From Catenuloplanes niger (lineage in GTDB: Bacteria > Actinomycetota > Actinomycetes > Mycobacteriales > Micromonosporaceae), in the NCBI RefSeq assembly GCF_031458255.1, contig NZ_JAVDYC010000001.1, forward strand, positions 4,411,001 to 4,475,000: DNA of 64,000 nt, written 5' to 3'. The translations under genes and the position numbers were made by a program. The notes below the pieces were generated by a model, which worked only from the letters and a program-made list of their open reading frames with translations, had not been told where the DNA came from and did no database searches. Shown here in pieces: positions 23,544-32,921 of the stretch. Position 1 is the first letter of the stretch; each line of letters starts with the position of its first letter.

Positions 23544-26500
23544 TCAGCCGGTGGTGACGGGCGCGGACGCGCCGCCGGCGGCCGGGACGGCCGGGGCCAG
23601 GCAGAGCACCTCGCCACCGGTCCGGATCTCGATGAACGGCTGGCTCTGGTCCGCGCACTGGTCCTTGCTCGGCGCGCGGGACACCACGGTGAACGCGCCC
23701 GGCTCCGCGCACTCGGCGACGACCGGCTGGCCGCTGCTCTCCTGCACGCAGCCGCCGACCGGCACGTCGAACGAGGCCGCGGAGTCGTCCTGGGAGGACG
23801 ACATCAGCCAGACCAGCAGCAGCGGCACCAGGACGAGCAGCGCGGCCACGATGACCACCGCGATGAGCACGCCACCGTTGCCGCCCTTCTTCGGCGGGGG
23901 CAGCGGGTCCTTCGCCGGCTCCGGTTCCGCGGCCTTGAACTTGTCGAACGCGTCCTGGTCGGCGTCACCGGGGTCGTCGAAGCCGCCCTGGCCGCCGCCG
24001 AAGCCGCCGGGAGCGTTGTTGCCGGGGAAGCCGCCGGGCGGGCTGCCGAACACGGCCGTGTTGCTGCCGAACGACGGGCCGCCCGCGCCCGGCCCGGGGC
24101 CGAACGGCGAGTCGTCCTGCGGCGCGCCGAAGCCGCCGTGCTGCTGCGGGGGCGTGCCGAAGCCGTCCTGCTGCTGCGGCGGTGCGCCGAACCCGTCGTG
24201 CTGGGACGGCGCGAGCGGCGGTGCGCCGAACCCGTCGTCGAAGCCGTCGTTGCGCGGGCCGAAGCCGTCGTTGCGCTGCGGACCGCCGAAGCCGGCTCCG
24301 GCTCCGGGACCGCCGGGGAAGCCGTCACCCTGGTCGTCGAAGCCACGGTCGTCGAAACCGCGGTTGTCGTGACCCCGGTCGCCCATCGGGCCACGCGGGT
24401 CGATCGACCGGCCGTCGACGACCTGGCCGGGGTACGGCAGACCGCCGCCGACCGCGAAGTGCGGCGGCGCGGCCTCGGCCGGCGGCTCCTCGCGCTGCTG
24501 ACCGTGCGCGAAGCCGTTGACCGGGCCGTGCTCCTGGTGCGGCGACGCGAACGCGCCGGGGGCACCGGGCACGGATGGTGCGTCGTAACCGCTCCAGGCC
24601 GGGGAACCGCCGGAGACCGGGGAACCGGAGACCGGGGAGCCCGACACCGGGGAACCGGAGGTGGGGGAGCCCGACACCGGTGTGCCGCTGACCGGCGCGC
24701 CCGAGATCGGGGACGACTCGTCCGGCTCGGGTGCGGCGGCCTTGCCGTACACCCGGGCCTGGCCCTTGCTCACCGGCGGCGGCATCGGCGCGTCCGGCGG
24801 CGGGGTGATCTTGCTGGCCATCGGCACCGAGGCGCTACCAGCGACCGCGCGACCGGTGGCCGGCGCGTCGGCGGGCGACTCACCGGCCGGCGGCGCGGAC
24901 ACGGACGGCGCCGCGGCGGAGGCGGACGGCGGCACCACGGCGGCGCGGGCCACACCGGCGGAACCGGCGGCGGGCGGCGCGTACGGCGAGGCGGCCGGGA
25001 GGTCGGAGGGCGTGCGCGGCTGCGGCACCTGCGCCGGGTCGTGCTGCTGGTCGCCGCCGTAGGAGCCGCCGAAGTCGGGCTGGACCGCGAAGCGGCCGGC
25101 CTCGCTGGCCGGGCTCTCCTCGGACGCGGCCGGACCGAACCCGCCGGCCTGCGGCTGGCCGAAGCCACCGGACTCGGGCTGGCCGAAGCCACCGGCCTGC
25201 GGCTGGCCGAAGCCACCGGACTCGGGCTGGCCGAAGCCACCGGCCGGCGGCTGGTTGAAACCGCTCGACTCCGGCTGGCCGAACCCGCCGGACTGCGGCT
25301 GGTTGAAGCCACCAGGCTGCGCCGGACCGAAGCCGCTCGACTCCGGCTGACCGAACCCGCCGGCCTGCGGCTGGTCGAACCCGCCCGGCTGGGCCGGACC
25401 GAAGCCGCCCGGCTGGGCCTGGCCGAAGCCGCCGGACTCCGCCTGACCGGAGCCACCGGCCGGCGGCTGGTTGAAGCCACCAGGCTGCGCCTGGCCGAAA
25501 CCGCCGGAGGTGCCGAAGGCGCCGGACTCCGCGGGCGGCGACGCGGGCGCGTCGTAACCGGCCGGGCCGGACTCACGGTAGCCGCCGTCGGCCTCGCCGA
25601 ACGTGCCCCGGGCGGCCGGAGCCGCCCCGAAGCCCTCGCCCGGTGCGGCCGGTCCGAAGCCTTCACCCGGTGCGGCCGGCCCGAAGCCGGCCGACGGGGA
25701 CGGCGCCTCGCCGAACGTACCGGCGGAATTCGGGTTGTTCGGGCCGAAGCCGTTGAACGAGCCGCCGAACGAGGTCGGCATGGAGGTGCGCGAGCTCTCC
25801 GGGTCGTCCGGCGGCGGCGTGGACGCGAAGCTCGCGCCCGGCACCCGGACCGGCGGGTTCCACGGCTCGGGCTGCGGCTCCTCGGGGCCGGTGTCGCCCT
25901 GGTGGCCGGCCGCGGCACCGCGCGTGAACGCGCCCGCGCCGAAGCCGGCGGACGCGTCGGGGGCCGACGGCACCTGCGCCCGCCCGCCACCGGCGGCGCC
26001 GCGCTTGGTGAGGTCGAAGCCGCTGTACGTGCTCTCCGACGGCGGCTCGAACTGGCCGGGCGCACGCTGCGGCAGCCCGTGCCGGCCGGACGCGTTCGGG
26101 TCGGTGGAGCCGCTGCCGGAGACGGGCGCGTCGGCGGCCGGTGCGGCCGGGGCCCAGGCCTCCGGCGGCAGGCCGCTGCGCTCGTAGGCCGGCTGCTCGG
26201 GTGCGGGCTGCGCCGCGCCCCAGGCGGACTGCGCCGGCTCGGCCGGGGCGGCCCAGGACGACGCGCCGGGCTGCTGACGAGCGGCCTGCTCCGCGCCGGG
26301 GTAGGCGTTGCCCTTCCAGTGCTGGGTGGCCTCCGCGTACGACTCGCCCTGATCGTTCGCGTCGGGCTGGCCGTAGGGGTTGTACGGCGCGGGCTCCGCG
26401 CCGAACGTGGACGGCGGCGTGGCCGGTGCGGGCGGCGGCGGCACCGAGGCCGCGCCGGAGACGCTGGCCCGGCCGCCGAAGCCGGGGGTGGAGCCGCCAC

Positions 26501-26912
26501 CGAACGCGCGCGGCTGCTCGGCCGACGGGTCCGGCGCGGCCGGCGCCCAGCGCGACTGCGCGGGGGCGGACGACTCGGGCGAGGGTCCCCAGTTCGGCGG
26601 GGACGGTGGTTCGGGCGTCACGTTCGGTGACCACGAGGTCTGGCTCGGCCACTCGTTCGCGCCGCTGTCGGCGCCGTCCTCCGGGCGTGGGGCGGGCGCG
26701 GACGGCCACCGGGGGACCCCGGCGGACGCGATGCCGCGCTGGGGCATGCCGGGCGCCGGCGCGGCACCGGCCGCGGGCTGCTGCGGCGGCACGTGGCCCC
26801 CGGAACGGTAGGGGTTGAAGCTCTCGGCGCCCTCCGGCGGCGGCGTGCCACCGGTGCCCGGCGCCGCCTCAGCCGGCTCGTCGCCGGCCTTGTGCAGGCC
26901 CTCGGACGTCAT
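23544..26912 (-). CDS. Giant low-complexity Gly/Pro/Gln-rich single-pass membrane protein
   Basis: A 1122-residue protein. Residues 1 to about 1010 are disordered, rich in Gly, Pro, Ala, Ser, Gln and Phe, with tandem 8-residue units such as GGFGQPES/GGFGQPQA and 5-residue SGSPV units. A single transmembrane helix (about 1014-1037, IAVVIVAALLVLVPLLLVW) is followed by an 85-residue domain with four Cys (VGGCV, VVAECAE, KDQCAD, EVLCLAP), probably outside the cell. The ATG at 26912 has GGAGGAG six bases upstream. Function unknown; the large cytoplasmic tail could scaffold or form condensates (inference). Confidence 0.75.
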   Translation of the reverse strand: MTSEGLHKAGDEPAEAAPGTGGTPPPEGAESFNPYRSGGHVPPQQPAAGAAPAPGMPQRGIASAGVPRWPSAPAPRPEDGADSGANEWPSQTSWSPNVTPEPPSPPNWGPSPESSAPAQSRWAPAAPDPSAEQPRAFGGGSTPGFGGRASVSGAASVPPPPAPATPPSTFGAEPAPYNPYGQPDANDQGESYAEATQHWKGNAYPGAEQAARQQPGASSWAAPAEPAQSAWGAAQPAPEQPAYERSGLPPEAWAPAAPAADAPVSGSGSTDPNASGRHGLPQRAPGQFEPPSESTYSGFDLTKRGAAGGGRAQVPSAPDASAGFGAGAFTRGAAAGHQGDTGPEEPQPEPWNPPVRVPGASFASTPPPDDPESSRTSMPTSFGGSFNGFGPNNPNSAGTFGEAPSPSAGFGPAAPGEGFGPAAPGEGFGAAPAARGTFGEADGGYRESGPAGYDAPASPPAESGAFGTSGGFGQAQPGGFNQPPAGGSGQAESGGFGQAQPGGFGPAQPGGFDQPQAGGFGQPESSGFGPAQPGGFNQPQSGGFGQPESSGFNQPPAGGFGQPESGGFGQPQAGGFGQPESGGFGQPQAGGFGPAASEESPASEAGRFAVQPDFGGSYGGDQQHDPAQVPQPRTPSDLPAASPYAPPAAGSAGVARAAVVPPSASAAAPSVSAPPAGESPADAPATGRAVAGSASVPMASKITPPPDAPMPPPVSKGQARVYGKAAAPEPDESSPISGAPVSGTPVSGSPTSGSPVSGSPVSGSPVSGGSPAWSGYDAPSVPGAPGAFASPHQEHGPVNGFAHGQQREEPPAEAAPPHFAVGGGLPYPGQVVDGRSIDPRGPMGDRGHDNRGFDDRGFDDQGDGFPGGPGAGAGFGGPQRNDGFGPRNDGFDDGFGAPPLAPSQHDGFGAPPQQQDGFGTPPQQHGGFGAPQDDSPFGPGPGAGGPSFGSNTAVFGSPPGGFPGNNAPGGFGGGQGGFDDPGDADQDAFDKFKAAEPEPAKDPLPPPKKGGNGGVLIAVVIVAALLVLVPLLLVWLMSSSQDDSAASFDVPVGGCVQESSGQPVVAECAEPGAFTVVSRAPSKDQCADQSQPFIEIRTGGEVLCLAPAVPAAGGASAPVTTG
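25137..25516 (-). repeat. 24-bp tandem repeats inside the low-complexity gene
   Basis: About fifteen units encode GGFGQPES, GGFGQPQA and close variants. Units near 25150-25250 are almost identical at DNA level, indicating recent unequal exchange; copy number probably varies between strains. Confidence 0.7.
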
Positions 26913-27203
26913 CTGCGCCTCCTCCATCGCGTGTCGGCCGGGTCGCCTGGCCAGGGCCTCGGCTCTGCCGGGCCGCAGCCGCGCGACCTCGTCGCCGGCA
27001 GCCCAGTGGTCGACCGCCGGGCTCCGGCGCCCGGCCGGCGACCACGTGGTTCGTGGTCGTTCCGGTCGGGTCACGTCTCCCGGTCCCGATCCTTCCCGCC
27101 GGTGGGTGCCGGTGGGAAGACACACGGGTGGCCTTGGTGTGGCGACCGAGCCCAACCGTACCGGGCGCCATAGCAGGTCGGAAATACGGACCCGGATACG
27201 CGA
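26913..27203. other. Upstream region of the low-complexity gene
   Basis: About 290 bp, GC-rich, which should hold the promoter of the minus-strand membrane-protein gene. No motif stands out and I see no gene. Confidence 0.4.
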
Positions 27204-27258
27204 CGGCCCGCCGGGGCGGTCCGCGTCGACATTTCAGACGCGGTCACCCGGCGGGCCG
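27204..27258. terminator. Two-tier hairpin after the 48-residue gene
   Basis: An outer 12-bp stem (CGGCCCGCCGGG with CCCGGCGGGCCG) encloses an inner 7-bp stem (CCGCGTC with GACGCGG) around a 9-base loop. It lies 65 bp past the stop of the small minus-strand gene and is most simply a terminator without a T-run. Confidence 0.5.
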
Positions 27259-27322
27259 AGGGGTTCCGTGGTGCCCGGGCCACAGGTGCGGCCGCACGGG
27301 TCAACGGAGTGAGGTTGGTGAG

Positions 27323-27469
27323 TTACCCGTAGTGACGCTGAGCGATGGCGAGGATCTCATCGCGCAGCGCAGGGGTGTTGGCGGAGCGCAGCGCGCGCTC
27401 GATCGCGCGGTTCCGACGGGCGGTCTCGCGCGCGGCCCGGATCCGGCTGATCATGCTCATGACTTTCAT
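27323..27469 (-). CDS. Small conserved Arg-rich protein, 48 residues
   Basis: Reads MKVMSMISRIRAARETARRN and ends LRDEILAIAQRHYG. It is highly basic in the N-terminal half and helical throughout. AGGAG lies upstream, two bases from the first ATG and eleven from the Met4 codon, so the start may be Met4. Short proteins of this type are widespread in actinobacteria with unknown role. It is preceded by a short AT-richer promoter-like stretch (27480-27560). Confidence 0.6.
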   Translation of the reverse strand: MKVMSMISRIRAARETARRNRAIERALRSANTPALRDEILAIAQRHYG

Positions 27470-27604
27470 CACTCCTGATGTTCCGACCGGTTGCTTCCGA
27501 TCTGGTAACGCAATTGAAACACACGACCGTGCCCAACTGCCAACGATTCGGAGGTGATCACGGCCACTCGCCTAAGGATCGTCGGGAGAAGATGAGATGG
27601 CCAG

Positions 27605-27646
27605 AAGAAAAACCGTGCCCCCGTCGAGTGATCGACGGGGGCACGG
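27605..27646 (-). terminator. Rho-independent terminator of the bkd operon
   Basis: A perfect 15-bp stem (CCGTGCCCCCGTCGA and complement) with loop GTGA lies 26 bases after the E2 stop. On the minus strand it is followed by TTTTTCTTCT, the best intrinsic terminator in the window. Confidence 0.85.
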
Positions 27647-27671
27647 CGGATGAACTCTGAGCTGCTGCAGA

Positions 27672-29054
27672 TCAACTCCAGGCGAGCAGCGCGGTCTCCG
27701 GGTCGGCGAGGAACCGCCCGACATCGGACAGGAACCGGGAGCCCAGCTCGCCGTCGATGATCCGGTGGTCGAACGACAGGCTGAGCGTGGTCACCTGACG
27801 CGCCTTGACCTTGCCCTTGTGCACCCAGGGCGCCTCGCGCACCGCGCCGAAGGCCAGGATCGCGGCCTCGCCGGGCGGCAGGATCGGCGTGCCGGCGTCC
27901 ACCCCGAACACGCCGACGTTCGTGATCGTGAACGTGCCGCCGGACATGTCCGCGGGTGTGGTCCGGCCCGCGCGGGCCGTCCTGACCAGCTCGTTCAGCG
28001 CGTCCGCCAGCTCGCGCAGCGGCAGCTGGCCGGCGTCCTTGATGGTCGGCACGATCAGCCCGCGGTCGGTGGCGGCCGCGATGCCCAGGTTCACGTAGTC
28101 CTTGACCACGATCTCGTCGCCGGCCCAGGAAGAGTTGATCATCGGATGCCGGCGGATCGCGAGCAGCACGGCCTTCGCCACCAGCAGAAGCGGAGAAACG
28201 CGGACATCCCGCCACTCGCGCTGCTCCCGGAGCCGGTCCAGCGCGCGCATGCCCCGGGTCACGTCGACGGTCAGGAACTCCGTGACGTGGGGTGCGGTGA
28301 ACGCGGACGCGACCATGTTCGCCGCGGTCAGCTTTCGGACACCCTTCACCGGGACGCGCTGTTCGCGTGATGCGTCAAATCGGACATCGGGCCGGGCCGG
28401 CGCCTCGACCGGTGCCTCGACCGCGCTCTGCACGTCCGCCCGGGTGATCGAGCCGAGCGGCCCGGTGCCGGTCAGCAGGCGCAGATCCACGCCGAGGTCG
28501 CGGGCGAGCTTGCGCACCGGCGGCTTGGCCAGCACCGGGCCGGCGCTCGCGGTCACCGGCTCCGGACGCGCGGGAACCGCCGCCGGCACCACCGCCGCGG
28601 GTGCGATCGCCGGCGCGGGGGCGGACGTCCGTACCGGCGCGGGGGTGGAAGTGGTCTGCGCCGGGGCGCCGGGCGCCGGATTGCGCCGGGGGCGCCGCTT
28701 GGCCGCGGTCGTCCGAGGGCCATAACCCACCAGCACGGGGGTACGGCCGGCAGCGCCACCCTGCGCGGGCTCCTCCGCGGCGGGCTGGTCCGGCAGGTCG
28801 CCGGCGCCCGGGTCGGTGTCGATCGCGATGATCGCGGTGCCGACCTCGACGACCGCACCCTCCTCGCAGAACAGCGCGCTCACCCGGCCGGCCCACTTCG
28901 CCGGGATCTCCACCGCCGCCTTCGCGGTCTCCACCTCGACGATCGGCTGGTTCAGCTCGACGTCGTCGCCGACCGAGACCAGCCACTTCAGGATCTCACC
29001 CTCGGTGAGGCCCTCGCCGAGGTCCGGCAGGTCGAACCGCTTGATCCGAGTCAT
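27672..29054 (-). CDS. bkdC: Branched-chain 2-oxo acid dehydrogenase E2 (dihydrolipoyl acyltransferase)
   Basis: A 460-residue E2. The lipoyl domain (1-77) has EVETAKAAVEIP with the lipoylated Lys45. A Pro/Ala-rich linker follows, then a peripheral-subunit-binding domain (VRKLARDLGVDLRLLTGTG) and the catalytic domain with SFDHRIIDGEL carrying the DHRxxDG active site. It transfers the acyl group from E1 to CoA and forms the complex core. It is seven bases downstream of E1 beta in the same operon. No E3 gene is nearby, so a shared lipoamide dehydrogenase elsewhere is expected. Confidence 0.88.
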   Translation of the reverse strand: MTRIKRFDLPDLGEGLTEGEILKWLVSVGDDVELNQPIVEVETAKAAVEIPAKWAGRVSALFCEEGAVVEVGTAIIAIDTDPGAGDLPDQPAAEEPAQGGAAGRTPVLVGYGPRTTAAKRRPRRNPAPGAPAQTTSTPAPVRTSAPAPAIAPAAVVPAAVPARPEPVTASAGPVLAKPPVRKLARDLGVDLRLLTGTGPLGSITRADVQSAVEAPVEAPARPDVRFDASREQRVPVKGVRKLTAANMVASAFTAPHVTEFLTVDVTRGMRALDRLREQREWRDVRVSPLLLVAKAVLLAIRRHPMINSSWAGDEIVVKDYVNLGIAAATDRGLIVPTIKDAGQLPLRELADALNELVRTARAGRTTPADMSGGTFTITNVGVFGVDAGTPILPPGEAAILAFGAVREAPWVHKGKVKARQVTTLSLSFDHRIIDGELGSRFLSDVGRFLADPETALLAWS

Positions 29055-29061
29055 CGTCCGC

Positions 29062-30042
29062 TCACCAGCCGTAGGTGCGGTCGACGGCGTCGAGCACCCG
29101 GTCCAGGTCCGGCAGGTACTCCTCCTCGACGCGGGCCGCGGGGTACGGGGTGTCGAAGCCGGTGACCCGCAGTACCGGTGACTCCAGGGAGTAGAAGCAC
29201 TCCTCGGTGACCCGGGCCGCGATCTCCGCGCCGAGCCCGACGTTGGACGGCGCCTCGTGCACCACCACGCACCGGCCGGTACGCCGGACCGACTCGTACA
29301 CCGGCGCGAGGTCCAGCGGCGACAGGCTGCGCAGGTCGATCACCTCCAGCTCGCGCCCGTCCTCGGCGGCCGCGGTGGCGGCGTCGAGCGCGGTGCGGAC
29401 CATCGGGCCGTACGCCACCACGGTCACGTCCGTGCCCGGCCGGGTCACCCGTGCGGAGTGCAGCGGGTAGGCCTCCGCCTCCGGATCGACCTCGCCCTTC
29501 TCCCAGTAGCGGCGCTTCGGCTCCAGGAACACGATCGGGTCGTCGGACGCGATCGCCTGCTGGATCATCGTGTAGCCGTCGGACGGGTTCGAGCAGGTCA
29601 CCACCTTGAGGCCGGGGGTGTGCGCGAAGTACGCCTCGGGGGACTCGGAGTGGTGCTCCACCGCGCCGATGCCGCCGCCGAACGGGATCCGGATCACGAT
29701 CGGCAGCCGGACCATGCCGCGCGAGCGGTAGTGCATCTTCGCGACCTGGCTGACGATCTGGTCGTACGCCGGGTAGACGAAGCCGTCGAACTGGATCTCG
29801 CAGACCGGGCGGTAGCCGCGCAGTGCCAGGCCGACCGCGGTGCCGATGATGCCGGACTCGGCCAGCGGGGTGTCGATCACCCGGTTCTCGCCGAAGTCCT
29901 TCTGCAGCCCGTCGGTGATCCGGAAGACGCCGCCGAGCTTGCCGACGTCCTCACCCATGATGACGACCTTTGGATCTCGGTCGAGTGCGCGTCGCAGGCC
30001 GGCGTTCAGTGCCTTGCCGAGGGTCAGGGCCTCAGTCGCCAT
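29062..30042 (-). CDS. bkdB: 2-oxo acid dehydrogenase E1 component, beta subunit
   Basis: A 326-residue transketolase-fold subunit: GEDVGKLGGVFRITDGL, then DTPLAESGIIGTAVGLALRG, QFDGFVYPAYDQIVSQ and the C-terminal VHEAPSNVGLGAEIAARV. It pairs with E1 alpha to decarboxylate branched-chain 2-oxo acids, supplying primers for branched fatty acids. Its ATG overlaps the E1 alpha stop (TGATG), ensuring equal synthesis. Pyruvate specificity cannot be excluded from sequence alone. Confidence 0.88.
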   Translation of the reverse strand: MATEALTLGKALNAGLRRALDRDPKVVIMGEDVGKLGGVFRITDGLQKDFGENRVIDTPLAESGIIGTAVGLALRGYRPVCEIQFDGFVYPAYDQIVSQVAKMHYRSRGMVRLPIVIRIPFGGGIGAVEHHSESPEAYFAHTPGLKVVTCSNPSDGYTMIQQAIASDDPIVFLEPKRRYWEKGEVDPEAEAYPLHSARVTRPGTDVTVVAYGPMVRTALDAATAAAEDGRELEVIDLRSLSPLDLAPVYESVRRTGRCVVVHEAPSNVGLGAEIAARVTEECFYSLESPVLRVTGFDTPYPAARVEEEYLPDLDRVLDAVDRTYGW

Positions 30043-31154
30043 CAGTGTGCGCTCCCCTCGAAGGACTTCCGGTACGCGTTGAACCGCTCACGCTCGCCGT
30101 CGAGTAGTGGTGATCCATGAGGGTAGACGTTGTCGAAGATCGAATCGGGAGCCGGATCCGGCATCGTGAGGACGCGCTCACGAAGCCGTACCGCCTCGGT
30201 CCTGGCCTGCTCGTCCACCTCGGCGAAGAAGGACTCGTCCGCGATCTGCTGCTTGCCGAGGAACGCGGCGAGCCGGGCGATCGGGTCGCGTGAGCGCCAC
30301 GCCTCGGCCTCCGCGGGCGGCCGGTACCGGCTGGGGTCGTCCGACGTGGTGTGCGCGCCCATCCGGTACGTGTACGCCTCGATCAGCGTGGGGCCCTGGC
30401 CGCCGCGCGCGTGGTCCAGCGCGTGCCGGGTGACCGCGTAGGAGGCGAGCACGTCGTTGCCGTCCACCCGCACGCCGGGGAAGCCGAAGCCGGCCGCGCG
30501 CTGGTAGAGCGGCACCCGGGTCTGCCGCTCGATCGGCTCGGAGATCGCGTACTGGTTGTTCTGGCAGAAGAAGACGACCGGCGCGGTGTAGACCGCGGAC
30601 CAGATGAACGCCTCGTTCACGTCGCCCTGCGAGGTCGCGCCGTCCCCGAAGTAGGCGATCGCCGCCTCGCCGTCGTCGTTGCCGACCTTGCCGTCCATCG
30701 TGATGCCCATGGCGTAGCCGGTGGCGTGCAGCGTCTGCGCGCCGATGACGATCGTGTACATCCCGCAGCGGGTCTCGATCGGATCCCAGGCGCCCTGGTC
30801 GACGCCGCGGAACAGGCTGAGCGGCATGATCGGGTCGATCCCGCGGCAGTAGAGCACGCCGTGCTCACGGTAGGTCGGGAAGACCATGTCCTGCGGGCGC
30901 AGCGCGCGGCCGGACCCGACCTGCGCCGCCTCCTGGCCGAGCAGGCTGGCCCAGATGCCCAGCTCGCCCTGGCGCTGCAACGCGGTCGCCTCCGCGTCCA
31001 GCCGGCGGACCGTGACCAGGTCACGGTAGAACCCGCGGTACTCCGCGTCGGTGAGGTCGACGGAGTATTCGACGCCGTCCGGCCCGACGGCCCGGTCGAC
31101 GCGTTCGCCGTCGGGGGTCAGAAGCTGGACGAGGGTGTCGTCGTCTCGCGCCAT
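30042..31154 (-). CDS. bkdA: 2-oxo acid dehydrogenase E1 component, alpha subunit
   Basis: A 370-residue ThDP-dependent subunit with GDGATSQGDVNEAFIW (the ThDP/Mg site) and YRMGAHTTSDDPSRYR (the phospho-loop-like segment of the family). It is first in the bkdA-B-C operon, with its promoter in the 312-bp gap to the small plus-strand gene. Annotations in actinomycetes vary between pyruvate and branched-chain substrate; the operon of separate alpha, beta and a one-lipoyl E2 favours branched-chain. Confidence 0.86.
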   Translation of the reverse strand: MARDDDTLVQLLTPDGERVDRAVGPDGVEYSVDLTDAEYRGFYRDLVTVRRLDAEATALQRQGELGIWASLLGQEAAQVGSGRALRPQDMVFPTYREHGVLYCRGIDPIMPLSLFRGVDQGAWDPIETRCGMYTIVIGAQTLHATGYAMGITMDGKVGNDDGEAAIAYFGDGATSQGDVNEAFIWSAVYTAPVVFFCQNNQYAISEPIERQTRVPLYQRAAGFGFPGVRVDGNDVLASYAVTRHALDHARGGQGPTLIEAYTYRMGAHTTSDDPSRYRPPAEAEAWRSRDPIARLAAFLGKQQIADESFFAEVDEQARTEAVRLRERVLTMPDPAPDSIFDNVYPHGSPLLDGERERFNAYRKSFEGSAH

Positions 31155-31466
31155 GAGCGTCTCCCTGTGAGCCGGGGCGCGTCCGGGGGTGTCCTGCGGC
31201 GCGCCGCTCGATCCGTTCTGCCCGGTGGGCAGCGGGTTCCCCGGATCGCGCCTAGCCCAGGTGAGGGCTTGCCGCGCGGGCCGGGAAGGGGTGCTGCGTC
31301 CATCCTTGCAAGAAGGTGAGCTGGATTACAGATCTCCGGGTGCGCGAATATGTCGCCGCGGTTTCGACGAACACATTAAACAATGATATTTCGTACAAAT
31401 CGTGCCCATATGTCGAACGGGCCGTTACTACTGCGGAACTGAGAGTGAGGCAGAAGGGGTCGGGAA
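31155..31466. other. Divergent promoter region of bkdA
   Basis: This 312-bp gap contains an unusually AT-rich core (31330-31430), with tracts such as ACACATTAAACAATGATATT and repeated TTCG/ATATG pieces. It should carry the promoter of bkdABC (minus) and of the small plus-strand gene, and perhaps an Lrp-type regulator site. I cannot define one exactly. Confidence 0.45.
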
Positions 31467-31679
31467 ATGGTGCGCGCGGCCGGGTTGACCGGGTCGCCAC
31501 GGCGCTTCGCGGCCACGGTGGCGATGCTGGTCGCGCTCGCCTCGCTGCCGATGCTGGCCGTGTTCACCGCGGGCGCGACCGCGCTGGCCCGCACGTCCGC
31601 GGTGCCGGGCGGACCGGTCGTGCCGTTCCTGGCCCCGCCGTCCCCGGCCCCGGTCGTGCTGGTCGACCGGCACCCGTGA
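31467..31679 (+). CDS. Small predicted exported or membrane peptide, 70 residues
   Basis: A basic N-terminus followed by a hydrophobic segment (FAATVAMLVALASLPMLAVF) and an Ala/Pro-rich tail. This looks like a signal peptide or single anchor. ATG at 31467. No family recognised; divergent from bkdA. Confidence 0.45.
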   Translation: MVRAAGLTGSPRRFAATVAMLVALASLPMLAVFTAGATALARTSAVPGGPVVPFLAPPSPAPVVLVDRHP

Positions 31680-31694
31680 CCGGCGAGTCGGTGC

Positions 31695-32912
31695 TCAGTC
31701 CTCGGCCGGGGGCTGGCGGCGGGCCTCGAGCCAGGCCTCCAGCGCGTCCGGATCCTGCGGGTCGACGCCCTCGGCCAGCAGCTGCGCCACCGCGGCCGTG
31801 GCCGGGCTGCGCTGCTCACCGGTCGTGTAGAGCCGCACGAACTCCGGGATCAGATCCTCGAGCTGCGCGATCGACGCGGTGACCGCGGCGTCCGGCAGCT
31901 CGCGGCGCCGATGCGCGTACGCCGTCCAGGCGCGCACCACCCGGGGCAGCATCGCGGCGTCGTCCACGTCCAGCACCGCGCGCCGGTGCACCCAGTCCAG
32001 CAGGAAGAAGCCGGCCACGGCCGGGCTCCAGCGCAGCGGGTCCGCGTCCGGCAGCGTGGCCGCGTGGTCCACCACCAGGCTGACGCCGAACTGCAGGGAC
32101 GAGCGCTCCGTCTCCGTCTCCACCAGGTCCAGCTGCTGCGACTCCGCCTCCGGCGAGCGCAGGAAGTCGGCGATCAGCGCGGACCGGGCACCGTCGGACA
32201 TCGGCGTGGCGCCGGGCACCTCGACCGAGTCGCCGGGCAGCACCGCCAGCCGGGCACCGGCCAGCGCGCGGTCGGTGGCCAGCGACGACGCGGCCGGCAG
32301 GCTGGACAGCTCGTCGGTGATCGCGAGATGGCGGACCACCTGCTCGCGCAGCCGCTCCGGCGCCTCGTCGCGGAACCAGGTCATCTCGTCCGTGGCGCAC
32401 AGCGCGCGGACCTGCGCGACGATCTTCTCGGCCGAGCCGGTGACGAAGACGTCCTTCGCGATGCCGATGTTGTGGTCGACCAGCGCGACCACCGCGTGCT
32501 CCGGCCCGCCGAGCACCTCGTCGTCGTAGGCGAACGCCGCGATGTAGGTGGTCTGGTCGCCGTAGACGTCACCGTACGCCCAGGTGCCGGTGCACCGGAC
32601 GCGGCCGAGCAGCGGCACCCAGGCGGGTGCGTCCGGTCCGGGCCGCACGGCGGACGCGCCGGTCGCGTCCGGGACCAGCGCCGCGAAGATCTGCCGGATC
32701 GCGTCCGCGGCCGGTGCGGTGCGGTCCGCGGTCGCGGCCAGGAAGTCGCCGGTGAAACCGCGCACCGCCTCCGCCCGGGCCTCCTCGGCGAGCTCGTAGA
32801 AGCTGCCCAGCAACGCGGTGCCGAGCAGCTCCGCGTCGTAGGCACAGTCGAGCTTGACGACGTCGCGGGCGGCCTCGAGCACGGCGTCGTGCGGCGTCCG
32901 GGGTGCGGGCAT
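31695..32912 (-). CDS. Hypothetical actinobacterial protein, 405 residues
   Basis: An Ala/Asp/Glu-rich, mostly helical soluble protein without a known catalytic motif. Segments such as RCTGTWAYGDVYGDQTTYIA and ALVDHNIGIAKDVFVTG suggest a beta-containing middle domain. It lies directly downstream of the two dynamin-like GTPase genes on the same strand (nine bases after the second), so it may be cotranscribed with them. Function unknown. Confidence 0.6.
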   Translation of the reverse strand: MPAPRTPHDAVLEAARDVVKLDCAYDAELLGTALLGSFYELAEEARAEAVRGFTGDFLAATADRTAPAADAIRQIFAALVPDATGASAVRPGPDAPAWVPLLGRVRCTGTWAYGDVYGDQTTYIAAFAYDDEVLGGPEHAVVALVDHNIGIAKDVFVTGSAEKIVAQVRALCATDEMTWFRDEAPERLREQVVRHLAITDELSSLPAASSLATDRALAGARLAVLPGDSVEVPGATPMSDGARSALIADFLRSPEAESQQLDLVETETERSSLQFGVSLVVDHAATLPDADPLRWSPAVAGFFLLDWVHRRAVLDVDDAAMLPRVVRAWTAYAHRRRELPDAAVTASIAQLEDLIPEFVRLYTTGEQRSPATAAVAQLLAEGVDPQDPDALEAWLEARRQPPAED

Positions 32913-32921
32913 GGTCCGAGC

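Noticed and set aside
23286-26630. 1114-codon frame opposite the low-complexity gene
   Set aside because: The tandem DNA repeats create repetitive frames on both strands. The minus strand has the ribosome-binding site, membrane helix and Cys domain, so it is the real gene.
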